From contig BDSI01000076.1 of assembly GCA_003117195.1 (NCBI GenBank), positions 496,001 through 560,000 of the forward strand: a stretch of DNA of 64,000 bases. Reading direction: 5' to 3'. The number at the start of each line of letters is the position of its first letter. Positions within the stretch are counted from its first letter, which is position 1. Positions 12,001 through 32,739 of the stretch are shown here, one piece after another. The stretch is from Eudorina sp. 2006-703-Eu-15 (taxonomy: Eukaryota > Chlorophyta > Chlorophyceae > Chlamydomonadales > Volvocaceae). The translations under genes and the position numbers were made by a program. The notes beneath the pieces were generated by a model. That model was not told the origin of the DNA. It made no database searches and saw only the letters and a program-made list of their open reading frames with translations.

Positions 12001-14487
12001 CGCCGGCCCACCCTCACGCTCCCGCAGGTCCCACCCCACCCCGGCGCGGGCGGCCGGATTCACTTTACTGCCCGCTCGCAGCCCCTGTTACGTGGCCCCG
12101 GACTCCTCCCATCCAGGCGGCACCGGCACGTGTCGCCGCACCTGCAGCTCAGGCGGCAGCTTGATGCCGGGGACTCCGATGGCGGCCAGCCGCTTGGCAG
12201 CCATGGCGGAGCGGATGCCCACTCCGTCGCTGCGGATGGCCAGCTCCCTAGGAAGTGAGAAGGGAGCACAGCAGCAGGAGAGCCGCGTACTCCATGACCA
12301 GGTCAGCGGCGGTTACGGGTGCAGAGGGCGCCAGACCCGTCTAGGACGGACAGCGGGTCGGCTGCGCTGAGGCACTAAAATGACGTCATCTGGCCAGCGC
12401 AGTGCAGCGGCATTGGTGTCGCGTGCTACGAGCAAATTCCGTTGGCCGATGCCGTAGCAGTGCTTTTCAGTCGGCAACGACCCCGTGCCATACGCGCCAG
12501 GAGTACCCCCCTCCGCACCTCCGCCGCCGCTTTATGAGCTCGAGGAAGTACGGGTCCAGCGGGTGTGACGGCTGCGTCTGGCCGGTCGACGAGTTCCTGC
12601 GGTGGGGCGGTTCATGGGTGCCGCGCGAGCAGTTATGGCACTTGACCGTTGGTAGTTCGCCAGTTAACAAGTCGGCCGGTCCATTGGCTTACCCACCCGT
12701 CCCCGTCCCGCTCCCAGGAACCCCCACCACGGCGTTACCGTGACAGGCCTCACCCCCGGACTAAGTCCAACCTCTTCCTCCCTCTGTCCCTCGAGCCAGG
12801 TGGCCCTTTGATGAGCGTGCCCTCCCGCCTTGGACTCACGTGAACAGCGGGTTTCCCTCCTCGTCCTCGCCCTCAGACCAGTGGGGAGGCAGCGGTGCGG
12901 AGATGGCCAGTCGGGCCACCTCCATGACGTACGGGTCGTCATCGGTGGCGATGCTCAGGTAGGCGCACATGTCCAGGATCTGCGAGTGGCGGTGGGGCGG
13001 GGATGGAATGGTGGACTTCGCAATGGGAGGACACGACCCACGACCGGCTTCTGCCGAACGGCAATCAGGCGGAAAAATAAAATAAGAAAATATCTTGACT
13101 GCATGGGTTATTTTGTTGTGCTGGTTTTACCAACGGCATCGGGGCAGGGCGGGAGGGCGAGGGGGCCGGCCCGGTCGGAGTCCTGGGGCTGGCTGGCGGT
13201 CGGGCGGGTGGCCGAACGGCGGAGGACGACGACCTCCGGGGCTGAAGACTGGCCACGTTGCCGCGGAGGAGCCTGCGCTGCGAAGTGAGGACCTGGAAGT
13301 AACCACCTTGACCCGGACCTGACACGCAGGCGGACGCAGCATCCTCGCCGCCTCGCTCCCGCAACCCGGGGGGTCGCGCATGGCTCATCAGCAGCGGCTG
13401 CCAGCAGCTGCAACACATGGACGCGTGAACCGATGAACAGCCCTGGACCGACCCCGGGCTGACCCGTAGCGCGTGGCGCACTTCGCGTCGCCCTGCGGGC
13501 TGCAGCCATTTCTTAATGACCCACCCGCCTCCCTCCCCATCCCGTGCGGGCGCCCCACCTCCTGCGGCGCCGGCGGTTGATCCACCTCGTTCATCTGCAG
13601 CTGCCGGTAGCCCCCGCTCTCCATGTACGCTGCGCCGCGGTAGTACGGCAGCAGCGGGTGCGTGTACTGCACCTCGCCGAGCTCCCTGTTCACGTACTCC
13701 CTGGAGATCGCGGTACGGAGAGCGGAGCGGGCTGGGTGAAGTCACGACGGCGCAACCAGGCTGGTCCACCAGCGATCTGGACTAGTGCTACCTCGGCTGC
13801 CTTCAGGCATGCCATTCGCGGCCCCCTTGACAGACATGACGAGGATTCCCTTCGGGGTCCACAGTCACATCCAAGCAGTAAGAATTGGAGCGCAAGGCCG
13901 GCCGATAGGTCGTCACGATCTCCGGGGCCCAGGCCGCACCTGCGCTGCTGGCTGGAGTCGTACCGGGCCTCCCACCCCGGCGGCAGCGAGTCGGGTCGCA
14001 TCATGTCATTGACTACCGCCGCGATCGCGGGCGAGTTGCCCTGCAACCATCAGGCCGGGATTTGCGTCAAGTGTCGACGCATTGGAGTGGCTGCGTGACC
14101 CCAGGTTTCACAGTGACGCCCAGATGGGGATGGGGATTTGGGTCCTGGATCTGAACTGCGCAGCCGGGCAGAGTCGCGTGTGCGTGCTCGCTCAGGGCAA
14201 GTGCGTGGGGACCCCGGCCAGTGAAAAGCGCTAGGTGCAACAGAATAGCATTTGTGCCGATGCCCAGCAATGCGCTTCCTTTGTCGGATGGTGCATCGAC
14301 AGTCCTTGACGAGGTGAAGGGCGTGGTAGGGTGCCACATCAGCTGGGGCAATGTTACAGCCACGGACAGGGCGCAGCAGCCGGCAGCTGAGAGTGCCTGA
14401 ACCAAGCAAGTCATTTACCTCCCCCAGGTCCAGCTCCGCGGCGGCGGCCCTCGCCTCCGGGGATAACCTCGTTTCCGAGAACGCCAT
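1..14487 (-). CDS. kinesin with N-terminal tandem WW modules, acidic coiled coil and internal motor (3' end beyond window)
   Basis: Microtubule motor. Exons with compatible phases: 14419-14487 (ATG), 13940-14040, 13559-13700, 12840-12979, 12519-12596, 12142-12247, 11601-11720, 8861-11335, 8232-8412, 7722-7810, 7481-7525, 6878-7166, 6417-6570, 6027-6149, 5477-5543, 4727-5020, 4093-4332, 3656-3793, 3341-3367, 2833-2925, 2287-2490, 1681-1914, 1436-1504, 983-1106, 326-483. A donor follows the last, so the gene continues left of the window; about 1,920 residues are encoded here. WW1 lies at residues 42-74 (LPPGW ... YTHP). WW2 lies at about 134-164 (APLPPHW ... TGQ ... HPLDPYF). Glu/Arg/Gln/Lys-rich coiled coil spans about 250-1045. 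The motor spans about 1050-1393: [10 protein letters not shown]-loop GQTGSGKT, switch I SSRSH, switch [18 protein letters not shown], and a closing [11 protein letters not shown]. The tail has several coiled-coil exons. All nucleotide-binding motifs look intact, so ATPase activity is expected. The kinesin family is not assigned. The acceptor at 8412 is the least certain junction. Confidence 0.88.
1601..1676. repeat. 28-bp tandem repeat, about 2.7 copies, in kinesin intron
   Basis: Copies share the core GCGACGGAYCCGCTGAAAA and lie in the intron between the exons ending at 1504 and starting at 1681. Copies differ by a few bases. Confidence 0.75.
3841..3924. repeat. 15-bp tandem repeat, six copies, in kinesin intron
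   Basis: The unit CCCCTGTTAGAATTC repeats with single-base variants (GAATTC, TTTGAATTC or GGATTC). It lies just upstream, in the sense of the gene, of the 3656-3793 exon. Confidence 0.9.
11035..11250. repeat. 30-bp coding tandem repeat inside the kinesin acidic region
   Basis: About seven copies of a 30-bp unit encode a 10-residue period read on the minus strand as EERQRQR followed by three acidic or Lys/Ala residues. It extends the long charged helix of the kinesin, and near-identical copies suggest recent unequal expansion. Confidence 0.85.
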
Positions 14488-15021
14488 GGCGCACGGCTAC
14501 GACGACGCCGGGGGCACGCCGCTGAAGCCCACGTATTTGCGCTGAGCCGCAATTTTATTCGTCCACCTTTAAGCAAGCGGGCACCTTGGCATCGGGCCTT
14601 GGCACCTAGCGTAGCGCCATGGCACAGCGGACTTCGAGGCCATCAATACGCACAAGGTAGACAAGCACTGCGTCTCAGCTAAGTAAGAAACAATTTCTTG
14701 CCATGATTAAAGGCATTCCCTAGTTCAAAGTTGCGGTTGAACGCGTGTTGCAGGACAGTCAGAAATCGAAGGGTAGTGGATAGAGCGCATACAAATAATA
14801 GCTCATGGCGCATTGAATAAGAATGCATCAGTGCATTCTGCAGCCAGGCACGCAGAACGTTGAGGAATGAAGCGCCGTACTGGGTACGTCCTTTGCGACC
14901 TCTGAGCTTAAGTGTTGAAGAACTCCATCTTTCTGTTGCTCGCATTGCTGGGAACACATCTTAACAACTTTGCCTCTGACACTTTGCCGAATCCCGGCGT
15001 GCTTGTCGACCGTCAGCCAAA
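14488..15021. promoter_or_regulatory. divergent promoter region between kinesin and PRPL33
   Basis: This 534-bp gap separates two start codons in head-to-head orientation, so both core promoters and 5' UTRs must sit here. Its GC content is visibly lower than that of the flanking exons. I saw no convincing TATA box or named motif. Role inferred from position only. Confidence 0.5.
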
Positions 15022-15661
15022 ATGCAGAGCGTGTTGAAGATGGCCGCACCGACGGTCTCAAACCCCTTCATGGGTAGCAAGATGTCTTACCGGGTTGCTG
15101 CGGCTCCGGCTCCCAGCACGACGGCCTTCCGCCAGGTGACGACCATGGCTAAGAAGAAGGGTGTCCGCCTTATTGTGACTGTTGAGTGCACGGAGGCGAA
15201 GGGCGAGGGCGCCACTCCATCGCGCTATGTTACCCAGAAGGTGAGTGCTTATGATTGGCTATGGGCGCCGTCGCCTATGTTGGCCGGCGTCGTGTAGGCC
15301 ACAAGTTCGCTCAACACGGATGCTCCTCTGTTTGCTATGTGATCCATGTTACTGTAATGTCCTAATTATGAAGAAATGCAATTTGTGGTATGGTTTGAGT
15401 TACTAGAACAAATGCAGAGCTGACCTGCCGGTTTCCTGTTCTTGCACTGCCGAATAACTCCAGTATTCTTTATGAAAATTGTGAGCCATTTCCTTCTTTC
15501 TGCCGCCATGGCGCTGGTGGTGGTGAGATGGTCGTCGCCTGACGCTTGCTGCGCTTGGCCGCTTCCTGATACAGAACCGCAAGAACACGCCAGAGCGCCT
15601 GGAGCTGATGAAGTACAACCCGAACCTGCGCCGGCACACGCTGCACAAGGAGGTCAAGTAA
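15022..15661 (+). CDS. PRPL33: plastid 50S ribosomal protein bL33 (nuclear-encoded)
   Basis: Structural protein of the chloroplast large ribosomal subunit. Two exons, 15022-15240 and 15575-15661, join in phase 0 across a GTGAGT...ACAG intron and encode 101 residues. About 40 N-terminal residues, rich in Ala, Ser, Thr and Pro with few acidic residues, look like a plastid transit peptide. The mature part is a full bL33: [10 protein letters not shown], then [20 protein letters not shown], then [11 protein letters not shown] at the end. The second exon carries the diagnostic C-terminal half and is easily missed as an isolated ORF. Only one Cys remains near the usual zinc-ribbon position (VECTE), as in Cys-poor bL33 forms. 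An alternative Met at residue 7 would make little difference. Confidence 0.95.
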
Positions 15662-18054
15662 AGCTGGGTGGTCAAGTGGAGGCCTCGTTTTGGATAGCAA
15701 TTGTCGTCAACCGGAAATTGGGCGGCGAGCAGCTGCTTGGAGGAGTGGTTGCGCGTTATCGCGTCGTGCGGGTCGGGGGATGGCGTCTTGCGGGCGGGCG
15801 CAGAGTACGGGGGTAGCGAAGCTCGCACGGGTAAGGGTGGTTGGGCGCCAAGTACCGGCTACATCCTTTCTGGATAAACGATAGTCGGGACGTTGCCGAC
15901 AGGCTGCGTTGGGGTGGTGCGGTTCTGAAATGGCAGTGGTGCAAATATCGGCCGCTGATGGCCATGCAAGAACTGCTTCGATCGCGGGTTGGCAGTCGCG
16001 GAGAGCATCGAGCAGCAGTCGCTGAAGGGCTTTTCCGGACGGCAGCTCTATCGACCTGTTCAGTCACCCATGGCCAGGTGTCCAACTCTCTCAGTGAGCT
16101 AGGCACAGGTGTCTTGGAGTATGTCGCCGTTACTTCAGACGTGGGGGTGATGCAATGGTGTGTCGCCCTAGACGTGTGTAGGATGACCGGGACCGGGGTC
16201 ATCTACGGTCAATGGTTCTTGTGATGCAGAATCTGATTGTGAGGGCGGCAAAGCGATTTTGTCTTTTTCCCTGCAGCTGCGCTGTGCCTTTGATGGTGGT
16301 ATGCATCTCAAGCTTCGTTGTCGGAGCATCGGGCCGATGCCGGTACTACGCTGGTACGGGCCCACAGGCCGTGTAAAGATGTCCGGGTCATGGGTGCCCA
16401 TATGGCAAGGAGGATGCGGTGTGGATTACGAAGTCTTCGATCAAGCCAGGGATAAGGGTGACCCTGCATGTCGAGTTCAGACTTGAACCGGCAGGCCATC
16501 GTGAAGGACAGCTGGAATGCCTTCAGTTAATAAGCGACATTGGATAGCGACAGCGCTGAACCTCGTAACCAATATGTGTTTCGTCAGCTGAAGAGGTTGG
16601 CCAGGGTTGGCGCGCTTGAAAGTTTACAGATACCAGCATCACACGTGGCCGTTGCACGCGAAGTCCATGCCAGGGACGGCGCAACCAGTCTGTGACAAAC
16701 CGTTTCATACGGAAGGCGGTGTGATTTGCCTCACAACCACTGATGTACAGAATTAGTTACCACGCCAGTCCGTTTGCGTCTTGGGTGTCGTGCGCCTGGG
16801 CATGGCGGTTGACTGCGCAGATGACCAGCGTCCCACCCGCAGCACCCTGCATAAAGTGTTGCGGCGCGGCGGGTCGGCATGCAGTCATGTACTGCACGGC
16901 CCTCCTCGCGTCAACTCATTGATTACTTAACATGCCACGTGTTCAACGGTGTTCGACGGCGCCATGAGACGCCCACGTGTTGCTGGGGAACGGTCGAGAT
17001 GAGTCCGTCGGATACTGGCTGAGAGGAAGGTTGCCATTATGGCAAAACCCGACCTGCTGCGGTGGAAGGGAGACTCCTGCGAGGTGCCGCTCATCTGCTT
17101 TGCGTGCAGATGTTTGTTTCGTGAAATCCAAGCGTATGGGTGCAAGCTTAGCTGTCGTGAGGAAGGTCATATTCGGCTGTATGCTTCACCGAATTGGTCA
17201 AGGTTGGTCTATTGCTGTGTTCGCCAAGGCACGAGCCCAGCCCGTGTGGCTGCTCGCGCTGCCCTAAGTCGTTTCGTACGGTGCAGAGGGCCACCGTCCC
17301 TTCCCGTGCGCAGTGGTGCGCGTGCCGTTCGCAGCCTTTCCCAGTTATGTAACCTTTTGTACCCGTAACTGCGTTTCACAGCACTTCCGGTGGGGCTTTC
17401 GTTTATTTGCAACTCGTGTTCCCACACCAGCAACCGCCACTCCCCACCGTACCCGTCATTCCCTAGCCTTATGATCGCAGCCCCGGCAGCGAACCAGGGG
17501 TCCTGCTCGCGTTGGTTGCGGCGGGTTGCGCAGCATTGCAAAGCATTGGGCGCGAAGTTAATGTCGAAGTGGAAAAGGTGGGATGGCGCGGGGCTGGAAA
17601 CGTATCCTGCGATACCTGACCGTTGTGAACGCTGGGCGGGAGAAATGCACGAAATGCATCTGCTGTACTGTGAGACCGGCGACATTGGTTGCCCCACACA
17701 AACACAGACAACTCTGTTATATTTTTATACAAGTTAGCACTTGAAGTTAACGGCGACAGTGCAGAAGGTATAGTCCACGGGACTAAAATTTTCGCTGCTA
17801 TACAGGTCTCTCCTTCGAGGCACTGTGACGCCTATCTGAGCAACTTTAACTGGGACGATACACCTCTTATCGGGTTCGCTTACCCACTTGAGCCGATCTG
17901 CCTCACGGGGACAGCCCTGAGCGCTGCGCAGCAGTTCCTCAAATATGACTTTTTTATAGTCGCCGTTGACTTGATATTTGAGAGTTGATAAAAGTTTGCT
18001 TTTCTGGGGTGGTGGTGGTGTCGGCGGCAAGCTTGTCGGGTTCAGGGGTCCGAA
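15662..18054. other. intergenic region and probable PRPL33 3' UTR
   Basis: No coding region recognised. Short ORFs here (for example about 16259-16486 and 17039-17368 on plus) have mixed codon use, resemble no family I know and lack splice support. A TGTAA, the usual algal poly(A) signal, occurs at 16372-16376 and is the first one downstream of the PRPL33 stop. The end before 18055 should contain the promoter of the phosphatase subunit gene. Confidence 0.5.
16372..16376 (+). terminator. candidate TGTAA poly(A) signal for PRPL33
   Basis: Green algal nuclear genes typically use TGTAA shortly before the cleavage site. This is the first occurrence after the PRPL33 stop codon, about 0.7 kb downstream. 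A 3' UTR of that length is plausible but unproven. Confidence 0.35.
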
Positions 18055-20029
18055 ATGGCAGCCCAGGCGGAGGCCATGGACGCTGCAGCGAGCACTGGAA
18101 ATGAAGCTGGAGAGCTGGAACGCGGGAACACTCAGTCAGATTCACCAGCACCGTCTTCGGCATACATTTCAAGCGAGGCTGACCTTATGGCCTTTACCCG
18201 TCTTCCGCTTGAGGAGCGCGTTTTCACGGAACAACTCCGAGGAGTGCTGGCGGAGTCAGCTCTTACTGGGCGAATTCGATACAAGTGGCCCTTGCTGAGA
18301 CCTCTCGTTGACTTCGTCTTGGAACAGGTACGCATTACCTGTGGTTCTTCGAAGCGGAGTCGTATGCCATAAACCCTGTAATGGTGAGGCGTTTGTCTGG
18401 AATCGGCCACAGGTGCTGACAGCCTACGACGCCGAGACTCGGGTAGAGGTCGGACCTCCCGGGCCTGACTCTGTGTCGGAAACCATCGAGCGCTTTCAAA
18501 AACTGCTCTCGGCGTTCAGCGATGCGCCCTGGACATTCCAGAGGCTGTGCGAAATTCTCCTGGAGCCAAAGCGCCAGTACTCCCGGCTGCCCAAGGCAAG
18601 TTGGGTGCCTGGTTGGACAGGCCCGAACTGAGCGCTCAACCCTAATACTTTAAGAGAAGTGGAGAGTTGTTACGGGTTCTTACGGGTTCTCACCGCCAAG
18701 CATCCGGTGAACATCTGGTTTTTGCCTTCCGCTGCCGACGTACGTTGCTGTTGCCACAGAGTAGACCTGACACATGCGCGTGCCTGCGCACGCCTTATTT
18801 TCACGTCGTCCTGCGCCCCTGTGTAATGCTTGCAGCTTGTCCTGGCGATTGAGAAATGTCTGTTGGTAACCACGGAGCAGCCGCCCACGGACCCGGACCA
18901 GCTGCCGCCGCCGCCCTTGTGCAGCTCCCTGGGGCCGGTCAACACGAACCCGCCGCCGGTGTACACGAACGCGCATCACGGCAGCCACGGCGGTCACGGT
19001 GCGGGCCCATCCGGAGGTGCAGATGAGGCGCCGTCCTTGACGAAGACGTTGTTTGACGTCCGTCCGCAGCACAATCAGCACCCACATGCCCACCCGCACG
19101 GAAACCACGTAGGCACTCCAGAACACATCGAGGAGGACCACTGGCCTGACGGGCTGCCTGAGGGCAAGGGGGGTTACAAGGCGCCTGGGGTTGGTATCGG
19201 GCTGCACGGCGGCCTTCGGCCAGGTGGTGGCACCAGCGCACACCCAGCTGGCAGCAGCGGTGCGGCTGGCCACGGCTCGCCTGGTGGAAGCGGGATTGCG
19301 AGCAGCAGCGGAAACGGGAGCCCATCTGGGTCCCCGGGCGCACATGACGGGCACGGACACCGCCATCACCTGTCGGCCACAGCCGCTGCAGCAGGGGCTG
19401 GGGCAGGGCCGATGGCGGCGACAGGCGGCTCGCATACGATCTTGAGTGCGCTTGGAGCGGCTGGCAGTAGCTGTGGGCGCGGTGCGGCGGCCGCGGCAGC
19501 AGATACAGGTGATCCGAACCAAGGCCATGCTAACAAGGAAGCTGAGGTCTCCGCCAGCGACGCGATGCTGGTGGATAGCGTCCCCGGGGCAGCTGGCAGG
19601 GACGCGGATGCGGCCAAGCAGGACGCTTCGGTATCTGGCGCCGACAATCATGAGCGGCGGCAAGAGTCTTCGGAGGATGGGCCTGTGGTGGGGAGCGCAG
19701 CTGGAGGGTTGAGCGGGGATAAGGAATCCACCTCGACGGGCGCGGTGGATGTTGATGGGGCCCTCCCCCCAGCATGCGCGCTTGCCGCGTCGACCGATGG
19801 CGGCGGCAAGGCGGGCGGTGATGTAGAGATGCAGCCGGCGCAGGCCAGCGCTGCAGTGGAGGCGGGGTCGGCCCCAGGTGATCAGGGGACCCGGCAACCC
19901 GGAGATACGGCTGATGGCAGTGGGGCGTCTGCGACGGTGGTGGTGGAGGAGGCGAAGGTCAAGGGGTCAAATGGCGATGCGGCCGCTGACCCTATGGCGC
20001 CCGTCGGGATTCCACCGCCCGTGGGATGA
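18055..20029 (+). CDS. PPP4R2: serine/threonine protein phosphatase 4 regulatory subunit 2
   Basis: Regulatory subunit expected to bind the PP4 catalytic subunit and direct dephosphorylation, for instance in DNA-damage and cell-cycle responses (family knowledge). Exons 18055-18327, 18413-18595 and 18836-20029 are all in phase 0 and give 549 residues. The N-terminal 180 residues hold the conserved core: SALTGRIRYKWPLLRPLVDF, a helix around SVSETIERFQKLL, the family signature PWTFQRLCEILLEP at about 130-143, and LVLAIEKCLLVTTE. After that comes a long Gly/Ser/Ala/His-rich, acidic, probably disordered tail, as in other members. Intron 2 begins with GC rather than GT. The ATG lies in MAAQAEAMDA with no competing upstream Met in frame nearby. 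Confidence 0.92.
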
Positions 20030-22349
20030 AGGGGTGAAGGTCAGAGCATGTGGAGTGGTTTCCGGACTAAATACTGGTACAGAAGGGACACAACGGATCC
20101 ACGCGGACACGCCTTGCGGATGTGACATTTGCCGCGCAGTTGAGTGCATAGTCTGTCCGATATATGCCCTGGACAGCGCTCGGTTTCTTCGACGCGGCTG
20201 TGCGGGCAGGTGTGCGGTATTACACCACACGTGAACAAAGCGAAGAACCGCCGTACGCGTCACGTGTTGTCATGTTGCGCAAATTTTCGTCAGATTATAT
20301 GGCTTTTACTTCCTTCGACTTCATAAAGCTTTCAAGTTGTGCTCGCAGACTACATTAATTGGTACACAGAACTGCCATTGTTCGCAAGACGAGCAGCTAA
20401 AACATTGACATAACCTGCTTGATACTTCTGTTAGATTGATATAGAGTTTGGTAATAACTACTGTTGACAAGTGTTGGTGCCGAGCCTTTGACTCGAATCC
20501 CCCCCTCACACGTTGAAGAATGGCGTGGCGAGACGTGCCCCTTCGACGGAAGTATTTGCTTGCTGCAAGTTTCGTCGTGTGTATGTTGTCCTTGGTCGGC
20601 TATGCTCGCGACTATCTCACAGCGGAGGGTTCATTGCTGACTATCTGTGTCTGCTATTTTTCGCTGCGGATTATGAGTTCTTGACGAACGTTGTTGCGAC
20701 CTTTTGTTGGCGCTGGATGCGTCCTGAACGTCACTCCTGTAAGCCGTCCAGTCTGTGGTCCGCCGCGCGGTGCATTCCTTCTCTAAGTAAACTTTGGTAG
20801 GTGTTCGGAATGCGCCTTGGGGACAGCTTTCCACCGAGGTGTGTTCAGTTGTCGTCACGAGAAGTCAAGCCGCTGTCGTAGTACGGCACAACCGTGTTCG
20901 CCACCATTCGCCAAGCACGCGTGCTAAGCGGCCCACAAAATAGGATCCGAAGAACGGGAACGATATCCGCTTCCATTACACCGCCGGCAAGCAATCGGCT
21001 TTGATGCAACCTGCAGAAGCGCTGATGGGACACGGCGAGGCCTGCTCGCGTGACACGCACTTTGTCTGGACGTCAACACTCAACGAGCGGCAGACACCGA
21101 CAGTACGAGATGAAACACGGTTTGCAACCAGACGCGACAGGGCTAGCCAGCATGGCTATTTAGGGCATGCAGCACATGTCCTAGGCTCCTAGCCTGAACA
21201 AGGGCGGAGAGCCGGTTCAACGTGCACTCTGTCTGGTTTGCAGCCTCAGTAGCCACTCCAGAGGGTTCGTTCTGGGTCGTTCGGTCCACCCGTAATGCCG
21301 CCGGGCTCGCCGCAATCCGGTATAAACCACCGCTGGCGCCAACCTGCTCTCGCTACCCTAACTACGGTACACTACAACTGTTAGCTCAGCTCATCTAAGC
21401 ACACAAAATCAAAAGAGTTAATTTTTTACTTGGTTCGATGCGGCTGAATGTTTTTGCGGACAGATCAATCTGTTACCGTACCTGTTACTCAGCGTCCCGG
21501 GGCGCGCATGCATGCAATCGATTAGGCTCCGGCGCCTCGCGCCCCGCCCTCGATGTACCCGTACGACTCTGAAGTATCGCGCGTGCCACGGCAGTGCCGT
21601 ACTTAACTGTTCGGGTCCGTACAGCATCTAGCCGGCGAAGGGGAGTCTTAACAAACCGGTGCCGCCAGAGGCTTGCCAAACTGGTGTACACGAATCCCAC
21701 AGCTACCACCGTCCGTCCATCCCAAACGACACCTATCGGCAAAGGCCTCTCCGTGTACTAACTACCCTGGCCCCTTTTTCCGCAACAAACACAGCTCCCA
21801 GCTCAGCTCGGCGCGGCGGTCACCGCCAGCGCAGCCCTTCAACTCAACACGCGGCAACTCGGGAGCGGCTGTACGCCAAGGTTTGGGCGGATACTAGCTG
21901 TGGTGCCATGCATTCTGAATTCTACCTACCCCTGTCCCGTGGAATCTTGAATACCACCGCCATTCCACTGTTTTTAACTTTTTCTTTCTATTATACCCAG
22001 AGACCTGGTCTCCGAGTGCCCGAGCTGTGGACGCCTGACAGCGCCAAGCAACGCGCTCGTTAGCCGGGTCCGGCCCACGGGTCAGGGCCGCTGGAATGCC
22101 ACCTTCTCGGATGATCAACGCATCACGGTCACCGCCACGCATTCAACCGCAAGCATCAAACTCCAAGCTCCAACCCTACCGCACCCCAGTGGCTTGATTG
22201 CGATGCTGTTGCTGGGTTTTCGACCCCGAGCCCTTGTATAGCAGACCCGACCTACATCAGTCACTACCGCCTGCCGTACATCGGACACACGGCAACCGTT
22301 ATTGATCCATGCCCATTATTCTCGACGATTGGGGCTTGCAGCCCGTCCC
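20030..22349. other. intergenic region between convergent PPP4R2 and VTC genes
   Basis: Contains the two 3' UTRs and AT-richer sequence than the flanking genes. Small ORFs on both strands show no recognisable domain. The first TGTAA after the PPP4R2 stop is at 20738-20742. Nothing else is supported. Confidence 0.5.
20738..20742 (+). terminator. candidate TGTAA poly(A) signal for PPP4R2
   Basis: First TGTAA downstream of the PPP4R2 stop, in an otherwise non-coding stretch. It would give a 3' UTR of roughly 0.7 kb. Position-based only. Confidence 0.35.

Positions 22350-32739
<10,390 letters not shown>

Noticed and set aside
10188..12164. 658-codon plus-strand ORF, Ser/Arg/Leu-rich
   Set aside because: It is the exact antisense of the kinesin Glu/Arg repeat exon. 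CTC/CTT codons on the other strand give Ser/Leu runs, there is no domain, and the kinesin frame has full motif and splice support.
14050..14487. 145-residue minus ORF starting MAFSETRL as a complete small protein
   Set aside because: The first 23 codons are kinesin exon 1, followed by a GTAAAT donor. The remainder is intron, and the next exon (13940-14040) completes the WW domain in phase.
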